DNA of 5,538 bases from the NCBI GenBank assembly GCA_019594305.1, contig JAFDTZ010000129.1, forward strand, positions 1 through 5,538, written 5' to 3'. Below, piece by piece: positions 1-5,538 of this stretch. Numbering within the stretch: the first letter of the stretch is position 1; each line of letters starts with the position of its first letter. Below the pieces are notes generated by a model. It did no database searches. It was not told where the DNA came from and worked only from the letters and a program-made list of their open reading frames with translations. The DNA comes from Thermoplasmata archaeon (lineage in GTDB: Archaea; Thermoplasmatota; Thermoplasmata; Halarchaeoplasmatales; Halarchaeoplasmataceae). The translations under genes were made by a program, and so were the position numbers.

Positions 1-796
1 AGCTACCACCTGTCGATTCTGCAATTTGGATCAGTTGGAATTCGGAAGTGAATGGGAACCTTTCATCCGTGGGTGGCATATATCCAGGGGCATCGGGCCG
101 AGTGCTCTGAGGGGTAATACCCAGACCTACTGTGAAAGCCAGCAGGGGAGGGTTGATCAGTGCTTCACGTTGAGTTGAACGGTAACTAGAACTTTGCCAC
201 CAAAGTCCGATCCAACTTACAGTATCAGAATATTGCTGACCATAACGCCTTACATCGTTACCAGAACCTCCCTGATCTATATAATCATGGATGCCATCTC
301 CCCACTCGTGACCTCCGTCGACACCCCATGTGTGATCCCAAGGCCCGACCCCCCGCATGCAACCAGGCGCATAATATCTACTGCCTCTTTCGTAATAACC
401 ACCTGTGAAATGCTCATCATCCCCATCTGTGAACAACATAACTGATTGAACATAATCCACATCCGGTGTTCCAGGTCTCGCAGTACCACCAAAGGAAGCC
501 GGATCCAATGTGTACGAGATGGTTGAACCGGAAGCATCCCACAAGGGCGTACCTCCACCTGCAGTCCATCCGTCTACGACCGTTTTGAACGCTTCTTTAT
601 TAGTATCAGTCATATATTCAAAGTGTCTTATAAGGAAAGGTGGTGAGTTACCTGCAAAATGATGCGATAATCTAAACAAAGCTACACGATCGTCCTCATC
701 GAACATATCTATCATTGTTTTTGTTGCGATCTTCGCATCCTCAATATAATCCCCGGACATACTTCCAGTAGTATCTATCATTATACCCATATCAAG
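1..796 (-). other. von Willebrand factor A domain with complete MIDAS, truncated by window edge
   Basis: Residues about 1180-1444 begin with strand LDMGIMI and the MIDAS loop DTTGSMS (D1187, T1189, S1191). The helix EDAKIATKTMI and strand DRVALFRL follow, then the second MIDAS loop GGGTPL (T1262), the third site LFTDGD (D1303), and the late strand LLAFTVGLGI (1397-1406). The window ends within LIQIAESTGGS, a typical C-terminal helix and turn of the fold. MIDAS domains bind Mg2+ or Mn2+ and use it to hold acidic groups on ligands. All the expected metal ligands are present, so it should be able to bind metal. Confidence 0.88.
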
Positions 797-3700
797 CGGT
801 AGTCGGTACGTCTCGTTCGTCGCTAGCGGCTCCTGCAGCCAGTACGACCGCGGGTCGCTGTACGAGTATATATCGGTGACGTTGAGGTACTTGGAAGCGT
901 CCTCGTAACCCTCGTCCCATTCGGATATCACATCCGTGTATATTTTGTCAAAGGAATCGCTCATGAACTCCAGGGGATGTTCCGCGTTGATGTTCATTAT
1001 GGTGGCTTCAGTTCTCCAGTTGGCCGTGCCGTTCTCCATATCATCCCAGAAGTAATAGACAGGCAGATGTATCATGGCGTGGTTGTTGAAGCCCATGTGA
1101 TTACCGTCCTCGTCGCCGATCTCCTCCAATCTACCCACGGGGTCAACCAGCACGCGTATCTGCCTCTGGGGTCCCGCGAAAAGGGGCTGCCAGGATACTT
1201 CGGCTGTAGTTACACCATTTCCAACCACGTAGACGTCCTCGGAATCTATGAGAGTGTTACCGTCCTTGAAACGTACCAGTGCATTGCCCGTCTTGAAGCC
1301 GACGTTGTGTATGGTGGCGGATACAAGATATGACCGTCTAAGCATCGGTCGGCTGCTCTCTACTGTTATATCCACCGAACCCACCCGCAGCTCTACACGG
1401 TCATCTACGTTGCCGAACCACCTGGTGATCATGTACACTAGCTCCTGACGTACCGCCGCCGGACTAGTATCGACACCATCGGCAAATTTATCGTACCAAA
1501 CGTCTTCGTAAACGGGGCCATCAAGATGGAACATATCAACACCCATGAAGATAGCCATTGATTGACTTACGATGTTACGAGAAGCTATGTTGTTACCGTT
1601 CTCATCCATTAGGAATACATCCGCACCCAAAACATCGAAGGTGTGAGGTCGATCGGCAAAATCATGGTATACACTGTACTCCAGACCATGACCAACGGGA
1701 TCCCGGGTAATTCCTTCGAAACGGCTTGGGAAACTGGTCATTTGATTTGCATTATTCAGATCTATACCCATCTTATCTTCAAAGAATTCATAAGCACCCG
1801 TAGGTGGGTCAGTTTCCATATCACTTAGGATATAATTGCCCATCAGGAAGAAACTAGTACTTCTTGTATCTTCAATATATTCACTAATCGCACTTATATC
1901 ATCATCTTGAAGTGTATCCGTAGAATGACCGCACACCCAGAATATGGAATTGTAGTTTGCCATAGTATCTTTATCCGGTCCGGTGTCACCGGAATCGATG
2001 GTATATACTTCGTATGCATATCCCAAACGGTCAAGACTCTCGGTAACGTAGGCCGTGGTGTTCTCGAGACCCGAAAAATGGCTGGCATCGTCGTCAACTA
2101 CCAGTATCGAAAAGCGAACGGTAACGTTAACGTTCACATCTTTGTAACGGATATCGTTGTTTTCGAGATTGGTCTCTTCTATCTCGTTATAGGGATCCGC
2201 AACTACTACTATTTCATGCACTCCGACGGTATCCGCCTGCCACATGAATTCTACCCTACGGGTTCCGCCCATACTAGATAGATCACCTATATTTGTAATA
2301 TTATGTGATAATATCTGTTCATCAACCTGAAGTGCCACCCTTACATTGGTCAGGTCATCCTGACCGTTGTTACGTATCACAGCTTCGATGGTTACCCAAT
2401 CCATGTACATGGGCGTTGCCGTACTGAACTTCTGTTCCGCAACTGCTACGTCGTTGCCACCCTTGAACTCCACATCGCCGAGCCAGTTGATAACTTTGTA
2501 GACCATATCGGTTGGTGATTGATATCCTTCATCTACGGGAATACCTTCAATGGAGCTGAATAAGAAAGAATTGAACATGGTCCTGTACCCGATATCTTCA
2601 TCCTCGTAGCTCACAGCGATACAGTCCGAATCGTCAAGTAAGGCCTCCATAGCACCGCTACCGGCCACGGGCGTAAGATAATTTCCTGAATAATTTTCTC
2701 CGGTAACTATCTCAAAATTTTCGGTGCCGTTAAGGGGTATGTCGTTTCCGTAAATTGTACCTGTGGGTGAGCTGTCATCGGCAACCGTTGTTTTTAGGTA
2801 ATCTTCTAAAAACTGATTGTCCACTTCAGGGTCATCTCCGATACCCTCGCCTACCAACCATAGATTACCGTTGTTATTCAAGAATGTTTCCAGATTTCCT
2901 TGATCCACATCGGTAAGTGTATTTTCTGTCTGACTACCGGTCACCCATATGACGATGTCATATTTGTTGAGGGACTTGACGCCTTCATCGTAACGTGGTC
3001 CGTTTTTTCCTATTACCTCAAAGCGGTCGAATATGAAGTTGGCTGCTTTGAGATCCTCGTACATCCTTGCAGCATCGCCATCTTCGACTTTATCATCATC
3101 CACTAGTAATATGGTGGGCTGCACGTAAAGATATTTATAAGTAACAGGTTCAGGATTCAAATTCTCTCCACCGGCCGATCTCACATCCGTAACTTCAAAG
3201 GAGATGTTGTGGGCTCCGCTCCCCACGATAGGATTCAAAAGGAATTGAATATTCCTTCCGCCCCCGGCCGCCAAGCTTATGTCAGTAAATGTATGTATAT
3301 ATGTGGGCTCCGAGTCCCTTGTATAATTGTCCCACAGAGTTACATTGCATATAGCCGAGCTTCCACCGCTATTCTCTACCACCGCCCGTATCAGAACAGA
3401 ACCTCCGTTGAGTGGAGAGATCGGTGTGAAACGTATAGTTCGGGCATCTATGTTTACGTTCGGTCTGTCCAAAAGATCTCCCGCAGGACCGATGTTTAGT
3501 ACTATATAGGCGTCATCGTTACGTACATTTTCCTCATCCCCGTTGTAAACCGCGTCCAACTTAAGCAGGTAGGAACCGTTTTCCTGCCTTGAAGATATAT
3601 CCAACGGCGGATGGTTCCATCCGGGGTAAACGTACCTGTCACCACTGACACGCACCATCTCGACCGTAGCGTTATCACCCTCGTAACCCATCAGAGGGCT

Positions 3701-4333
3701 GATATCAACGGTAACATCGACATCATTGAGTAACTCTATTGGTGAAACTCTAGCGTACAGCCTGACGCTCTTACCGGCATCAACAAAATTCGCCCAATCA
3801 TGAGGGTAATGCACGCCCATGTCCATTATTCTAAGGTTCTTACTTGGTTCTCCCAGCAAGAACTCGGTACGCCATACAAGGTCGTTCCTGCCGATGTCCA
3901 TAACCATTAACTCCGCGTAGCCTAAATCTGATAGTACCGTCCAGTTTTCGATACCTAGATTATCCGGTAGATCCCCGAGGTCTATCACTACCTCATCTCC
4001 TATACCCCACATATCTCCCGGAAATGTAACATTGTCGGAAGTGTGTTCGTATCTGGCACTTCGATAGGTACCGTCGTAGACGATTATATTGAAGGCCGTG
4101 TTGAACCGTTCCAATGTTCGGCCGCCTTTGTGGGTTATCGTCAGTGAGTAATCATCATCCACTCTGACAAAGGAACTTTCGAAATCGATGTAAGTTCTAT
4201 AATCCGGAGCTTCCATAACGCTTACTGTTGCAAATATGGATGCGAACAGTGCAACGGTGATGCTCAGTATAAGTATTGTTCCTACTACTTCGGAGACGCC
4301 CTCTTTATCCAGTCTTCTTATCTTCTTCATCAT
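1..4333 (-). CDS. Giant pilin-signal surface protein: type IV pilin N-terminus, CARDB-like repeats, two VDDD Rossmann-like modules, vWA domain; 3' end outside window
   Basis: The ATG at 4333 opens 1444 codons without a stop to the left edge; codon by codon, no TAA, TAG or TGA is in frame. The gene follows the upstream stop by 2 bases and has a strong Shine-Dalgarno sequence. Order by residue: class III signal and hydrophobic stem 1-40; pilin-like head about 41-161 (HKGG at 68-71, WGIGDE at 109-114); beta domain about 165-290; CARDB-like 292-405; VDDD module 1 406-622; CARDB 627-740; VDDD module 2 741-975; CARDB 976-1095; linker 1096-1179; vWA 1180 onward. The MIDAS residues are D1187, T1189, S1191, T1262 and D1303. 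About 15 N-X-S/T sequons and only four cysteines fit an N-glycosylated archaeal surface protein. The likely role is adhesion or surface sensing, held in the membrane or a pilus by the pilin stem. The missing C-terminus should complete the vWA fold, and more domains may follow. Function is inferred from domains only. Confidence 0.93.
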   Translation of the reverse strand, partial: MMKKIRRLDKEGVSEVVGTILILSITVALFASIFATVSVMEAPDYRTYIDFESSFVRVDDDYSLTITHKGGRTLERFNTAFNIIVYDGTYRSARYEHTSDNVTFPGDMWGIGDEVVIDLGDLPDNLGIENWTVLSDLGYAELMVMDIGRNDLVWRTEFLLGEPSKNLRIMDMGVHYPHDWANFVDAGKSVRLYARVSPIELLNDVDVTVDISPLMGYEGDNATVEMVRVSGDRYVYPGWNHPPLDISSRQENGSYLLKLDAVYNGDEENVRNDDAYIVLNIGPAGDLLDRPNVNIDARTIRFTPISPLNGGSVLIRAVVENSGGSSAICNVTLWDNYTRDSEPTYIHTFTDISLAAGGGRNIQFLLNPIVGSGAHNISFEVTDVRSAGGENLNPEPVTYKYLYVQPTILLVDDDKVEDGDAARMYEDLKAANFIFDRFEVIGKNGPRYDEGVKSLNKYDIVIWVTGSQTENTLTDVDQGNLETFLNNNGNLWLVGEGIGDDPEVDNQFLEDYLKTTVADDSSPTGTIYGNDIPLNGTENFEIVTGENYSGNYLTPVAGSGAMEALLDDSDCIAVSYEDEDIGYRTMFNSFLFSSIEGIPVDEGYQSPTDMVYKVINWLGDVEFKGGNDVAVAEQKFSTATPMYMDWVTIEAVIRNNGQDDLTNVRVALQVDEQILSHNITNIGDLSSMGGTRRVEFMWQADTVGVHEIVVVADPYNEIEETNLENNDIRYKDVNVNVTVRFSILVVDDDASHFSGLENTTAYVTESLDRLGYAYEVYTIDSGDTGPDKDTMANYNSIFWVCGHSTDTLQDDDISAISEYIEDTRSTSFFLMGNYILSDMETDPPTGAYEFFEDKMGIDLNNANQMTSFPSRFEGITRDPVGHGLEYSVYHDFADRPHTFDVLGADVFLMDENGNNIASRNIVSQSMAIFMGVDMFHLDGPVYEDVWYDKFADGVDTSPAAVRQELVYMITRWFGNVDDRVELRVGSVDITVESSRPMLRRSYLVSATIHNVGFKTGNALVRFKDGNTLIDSEDVYVVGNGVTTAEVSWQPLFAGPQRQIRVLVDPVGRLEEIGDEDGNHMGFNNHAMIHLPVYYFWDDMENGTANWRTEATIMNINAEHPLEFMSDSFDKIYTDVISEWDEGYEDASKYLNVTDIYSYSDPRSYWLQEPLATNETYRLPLDMGIMIDTTGSMSGDYIEDAKIATKTMIDMFDEDDRVALFRLSHHFAGNSPPFLIRHFEYMTDTNKEAFKTVVDGWTAGGGTPLWDASGSTISYTLDPASFGGTARPGTPDVDYVQSVMLFTDGDDEHFTGGYYERGSRYYAPGCMRGVGPWDHTWGVDGGHEWGDGIHDYIDQGGSGNDVRRYGQQYSDTVSWIGLWWQSSSYRSTQREALINPPLLAFTVGLGITPQSTRPDAPGYMPPTDERFPFTSEFQLIQIAESTGGS
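152..412 (-). other. Gly/Tyr/Trp-rich insertion in the vWA domain
   Basis: Residues 1308-1394 sit between the third MIDAS strand (D1303) and the next core strand (from 1397), where ordinary vWA domains need only about 20-25 residues. By hand count, the 87 residues hold about 16 Gly, 8 Tyr and 6 Trp. This aromatic-rich composition suggests a protruding ligand-contact subdomain on the metal-site face. Confidence 0.7.
1049..1408 (-). other. CARDB domain 3
   Basis: Residues about 976-1095 include VSATIHNVGFKTGNALVRF and a C-terminal DPVGRLEEIGDEDG...NN pattern at 1064-1084. This is the CARDB signature with a few extra residues before the Asn pair. The domain links VDDD module 2 to the vWA region. 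Confidence 0.75.
1409..2113 (-). other. VDDD Rossmann-like module 2
   Basis: Residues about 741-975 open with SILVVDDD (742-749) and repeat the layout of module 1: a strand ending NSIFWVCGHS near 804, a strand SFFLMGN, and a closing ELVYMITRWFGNV that matches VYKVINWLGDV of module 1. Cys801 and His803 fall where module 1 has Thr465 and Ser467, so they are not conserved between the copies. Catalysis is not supported. Confidence 0.6.
2114..2455 (-). other. CARDB domain 2
   Basis: Residues about 627-740 start NDVAVAEQ, contain IRNNGQDDLTNVRV, and carry the diagnostic C-terminal pattern DPYNEIEETNLENN at 713-726. This is the clearest CARDB copy. CARDB domains are Ig-like spacers or adhesion modules of prokaryotic surface proteins. 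Confidence 0.82.
2468..3118 (-). other. VDDD Rossmann-like module 1
   Basis: Residues about 406-622 open with ILLVDDD (408-414). They continue with an amphipathic helix, a YDIVIWVTGS strand ending near 467, a strand NLWLVGEG, and end with VYKVINWLG. The alternating strand-helix pattern suggests a class I glutamine-amidotransferase-like or DUF4350-like fold. No nucleophile-elbow cysteine or catalytic triad is visible, so a binding or structural role is more likely than catalysis. Module 2 is its internal paralogue. Confidence 0.6.
3119..3460 (-). other. CARDB-like beta-sandwich 1
   Basis: Residues about 292-405 begin with NVNIDARTI and carry the 'V.N.G....NV.L' pattern (VVENSGG) of CARDB/cell-adhesion-related Ig-like domains. 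It lies directly before VDDD module 1, as CARDB 2 lies before module 2. It is the most diverged of the three copies and lacks the DP.N.I.E..NNN ending, so the family call is tentative. Confidence 0.55.
3851..4213 (-). other. Pilin-like head domain
   Basis: Residues about 41-161 follow the hydrophobic stem and carry the pattern LTITHKGG at 64-71 and WGIGDEVVIDL around 109-119. This H-x-G-G then W-x-x-G-D layout recurs in the beta head of archaeal type IV pilins. The protein therefore has a whole small pilin at its N-terminus, not just a borrowed signal peptide. Boundaries are approximate. Confidence 0.65.
4214..4333 (-). other. Archaeal type IV pilin class III signal peptide and hydrophobic stem
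   Basis: Residues 1-12 are a basic leader (MMKKIRRLDKEG). A VSEVVGTILIL core follows, then an uninterrupted hydrophobic helix to about residue 40. This matches the archaeal pilin N-terminal family (Pilin_N type), in which a PibD/FlaK-like prepilin peptidase cuts before the hydrophobic stretch, here most likely between Gly12 and Val13. The stem then either holds the protein in the membrane or packs into a pilus core. The peptidase and assembly genes are not in the window. Confidence 0.88.
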
Positions 4334-4335
4334 GT

Positions 4336-5538
4336 TTAGCCCTCCTGTACCGTTCTACCACTTACTATTACGTTATCCACGTAGAATCCTCCGAAACCGG
4401 CGTCTTCGTCTTCGTAATGATTGTAAGTACCTGCGTTACAGGTGAACACCCTGAATCTTAGCCGTATAACATATCCTCTGAAATCCGAGAGGTCGATGTT
4501 CAGTCTGTCCAGATCTTCCGCCCGAGTCCAGTCGTACACGCCCGTTGCGGTACGCACACCACTGTTGATTGGCATCCATATACGGCCGCCGTCTACGGTT
4601 ACCTCCACCCTGAAGCCGTCGGGGGGTGCGCCGGAAGCGGTGTTTATATTGAACTTGAAGTAGGCTTCCAGGAACGCCGTCCGGGCGTTGGTAAGGTCTA
4701 TAGGCGATGAGACTAGGCTGTTGTCTATACCCGGTAGGAACCAGGACGGATTAGCCTCATCATATATTCCCTGGCCATTCCACCATGCGGTGGTCTGTTC
4801 TCCATCGTGCCCGGTGGTAGTCACCTGCCGCCAGACATCTTTCATGTTGTCTGTCATCTCCGCACCGGGTGCCCTCGTAACCACCAATTTGACGTCGTCG
4901 AAGAACCAGCCGTAGCCAGTTCCGCTGCCGTACTGTGTATAGTTGAACCTGACGCGTACATCGCTCCGGTCACCGCCGAACTCGTCTATATACGGCAACA
5001 GATTGACCTGCACATGGCTCCAGTCGAAGCTGCCGCCTCCGCTGACGCCGTTCCAGGCCCAGTCCATCCTGCGGTCGAAGTCGTCGCGCCGTTCGGCTGA
5101 CATGTTCATGTTACCTGTGTAGGAGCCGTGGGTGGGTATAACGTACCTCCATTTCCACTCTCCTTCATGGTTGAAGCCCACCTGCAGGAAGGCACCGTTC
5201 ATGCCGGGAACGATATTGTACTTGTGCCAGAAGGTGAGTCTTGCGGTTGCGTAACCCGTAAGGTCGAATGACGGTGTTACGGCCGTCTTGTTGTAGTTCT
5301 CGCCGGTTGGGAGTCCGGGGTCGGGATCTGGGTCTGGGTCGGGGTCTTCTTCATCCACGTAAACCTCGAGCATCCATGAGTAGTCGAGGTCAGGATCAGC
5401 TTCAGGCAAGGTTTGCCAGTCCGCTCCATCGAAACTAAGCCATCCGGCGTCTTCTATGAAAGGATCAACGACGCCGAAGGGAAAATATGTTCCATCATCA
5501 GCTACCTCTATTACCACCCAATAGTGACCGGCATCTAT
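4336..5538 (-). CDS. C-terminal part of a large secreted protein with tandem jelly-roll (MAM/choice-of-anchor J-like) domains; 5' end outside window
   Basis: The frame is open from the right edge (400 codons visible) to a TAA at 4338-4336. The GTG at 5517 is not taken as the start, because seven upstream codons are in frame and sensible and no ribosome-binding site precedes it. Visible residues 1-61 form a beta-rich segment ending in the pattern LSFDG..W..L...Y.W.LEVYV, typical of modules in secreted archaeal and bacterial proteins. Residues 65-74 are five Asp-Pro pairs. Residues about 80-221 and 228-394 are two jelly-roll domains, each ending in a matching strand (GWFFDDVKLVV and GGFYVDNVIVSG). 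There is one cysteine (Cys367) and no C-terminal membrane segment or sorting signal, so any anchor must lie upstream. The protein is probably exported and binds glycan or protein, or it may be the tail of a secreted peptidase whose catalytic part is off the window. The coding call is firm; the function is open. Confidence 0.93.
   Translation of the reverse strand: MDAGHYWVVIEVADDGTYFPFGVVDPFIEDAGWLSFDGADWQTLPEADPDLDYSWMLEVYVDEEDPDPDPDPDPGLPTGENYNKTAVTPSFDLTGYATARLTFWHKYNIVPGMNGAFLQVGFNHEGEWKWRYVIPTHGSYTGNMNMSAERRDDFDRRMDWAWNGVSGGGSFDWSHVQVNLLPYIDEFGGDRSDVRVRFNYTQYGSGTGYGWFFDDVKLVVTRAPGAEMTDNMKDVWRQVTTTGHDGEQTTAWWNGQGIYDEANPSWFLPGIDNSLVSSPIDLTNARTAFLEAYFKFNINTASGAPPDGFRVEVTVDGGRIWMPINSGVRTATGVYDWTRAEDLDRLNIDLSDFRGYVIRLRFRVFTCNAGTYNHYEDEDAGFGGFYVDNVIVSGRTVQEG
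4340..4346 (-). promoter_or_regulatory. Strong Shine-Dalgarno site of the pilin-signal gene, inside the end of the upstream gene
   Basis: The minus strand reads AGGAGGG, ending 6 bases before the ATG at 4333 and 9 before a second in-frame ATG at 4330. It overlaps the last Gln-Glu-Gly codons of the upstream gene, whose stop is only 2 bases from the start. This supports this start and argues for translational coupling. Either ATG gives the same signal peptide give or take one residue; the first is preferred for spacing. Confidence 0.85.
4357..5301 (-). repeat. Two tandem jelly-roll domains encoded at the end of the upstream gene
   Basis: Domain A (visible residues about 80-221) and domain B (about 228-394) share a plan: a '..SPxxDLTxA..A.L...' strand (TPSFDLTGYATARLTF and SSPIDLTNARTAFLEA), a mid strand with FLQV or FRVEV, and a closing G.FFDDV or G.FYVDNV strand. 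The similarity is at the level of protein pattern, not DNA identity. Domain B has DGG..W, common in M6-peptidase and immune-inhibitor-A-type accessory domains. Confidence 0.7.
5317..5346 (-). repeat. (Asp-Pro)5 linker
   Basis: Ten codons encode five Asp-Pro pairs, with mixed Pro codons (CCC and CCA) and Asp codons (GAC and GAT). The linker separates the beta segment from the first jelly-roll domain. Such stiff acidic linkers space domains in secreted proteins. The near-identical 6-base units make this a likely place for copy-number change by slippage. Confidence 0.85.

Noticed and set aside
277..558. Minus-strand frame of 93 codons inside the vWA region
   Set aside because: It is in a different minus frame from the giant gene, which contains the MIDAS motifs across the same bases. 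Two genes overlapping fully on the same strand is not supported.
977..1333. Plus-strand open frame of 118 codons
   Set aside because: It lies wholly antisense to CARDB 3 and the pre-vWA linker, whose minus-strand frame shows clear protein motifs. The plus product has no recognisable domain and no good ribosome-binding site was seen.
1922..1933. Cys801-Gly-His803 in VDDD module 2 as a catalytic Cys/His pair
   Set aside because: The residues lie at the end of an early strand, not at a nucleophile elbow, and the matching positions in module 1 are Thr and Ser. No acidic third residue is apparent.
2123..2134. Perfect 12-base palindrome AACGTTAACGTT
   Set aside because: It encodes the Asn-Val repeat of the CARDB 2 to VDDD 2 junction in mid-gene. 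There is no second copy and no promoter context, so an operator or origin role is not supported.
1907..2281. Plus-strand open frame of 124 codons, the longest on that strand
   Set aside because: It is antisense to CARDB 2 and the start of VDDD module 2. Its hydrophobic look comes from complementing Asp- and Asn-rich codons; no domain or start signal supports it.
3209..3499. Plus-strand open frames opposite CARDB 1 and the beta domain
   Set aside because: Antisense shadows of the 1444-codon frame, with overlapping alternatives in two plus frames and no motif.
4236..5100. Several plus-strand frames opposite the pilin signal and the jelly-roll gene
   Set aside because: All are antisense to frames with strong family patterns. 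The Ser/Leu-rich products are typical of reading the wrong strand.
5515..5517. GTG as the start of the jelly-roll gene
   Set aside because: The frame is open upstream to the window edge and reads as a continuing beta domain (IDAGHYW before the Val). No signal peptide follows the GTG.

Overview
The window is read entirely on the minus strand. It holds two adjacent, co-directional genes for large extracytoplasmic proteins, and each runs off one edge. From right to left, the first (5538 down to 4336) is the C-terminal 400 codons of a secreted multidomain protein: a short beta-rich segment, a (Asp-Pro)5 linker, then two tandem jelly-roll (MAM / 'choice-of-anchor J'-like) domains. Two bases after its stop, the second gene starts at 4333 and stays open for 1444 codons to position 1 with no stop. 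I checked every in-frame codon by hand.

The second gene is the core of the window. It starts with an archaeal type IV pilin (class III) signal peptide and hydrophobic stem, followed by a pilin-like head. After a second beta domain, it alternates CARDB-like beta-sandwiches with two large Rossmann-like modules that each open with a hydrophobic-VDDD motif. After a third CARDB it ends, within the window, in a von Willebrand factor A (vWA) domain. That domain has a complete MIDAS metal site and an unusual Gly/Tyr/Trp-rich insertion of about 87 residues next to the site.

The organism is most likely an archaeon. The evidence is the pilin N-terminus, the many N-X-S/T sequons, frequent ATA (Ile) codons, and the CARDB plus VDDD style of surface protein, which I associate with Thermoplasmatota and related Euryarchaeota. 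The phylum is a guess; the domain assignment is much firmer. The AGGAGGG ribosome-binding site fits a lineage that uses Shine-Dalgarno initiation.

The two genes look translationally coupled, which suggests a joint cell-surface role. My reading is a pilus- or membrane-anchored adhesin or sensor (second gene) made together with a secreted binding protein or enzyme (first gene). No RNA gene, CRISPR array, mobile element, promoter or terminator is visible. The only non-coding DNA is the 2-base gap between the genes.
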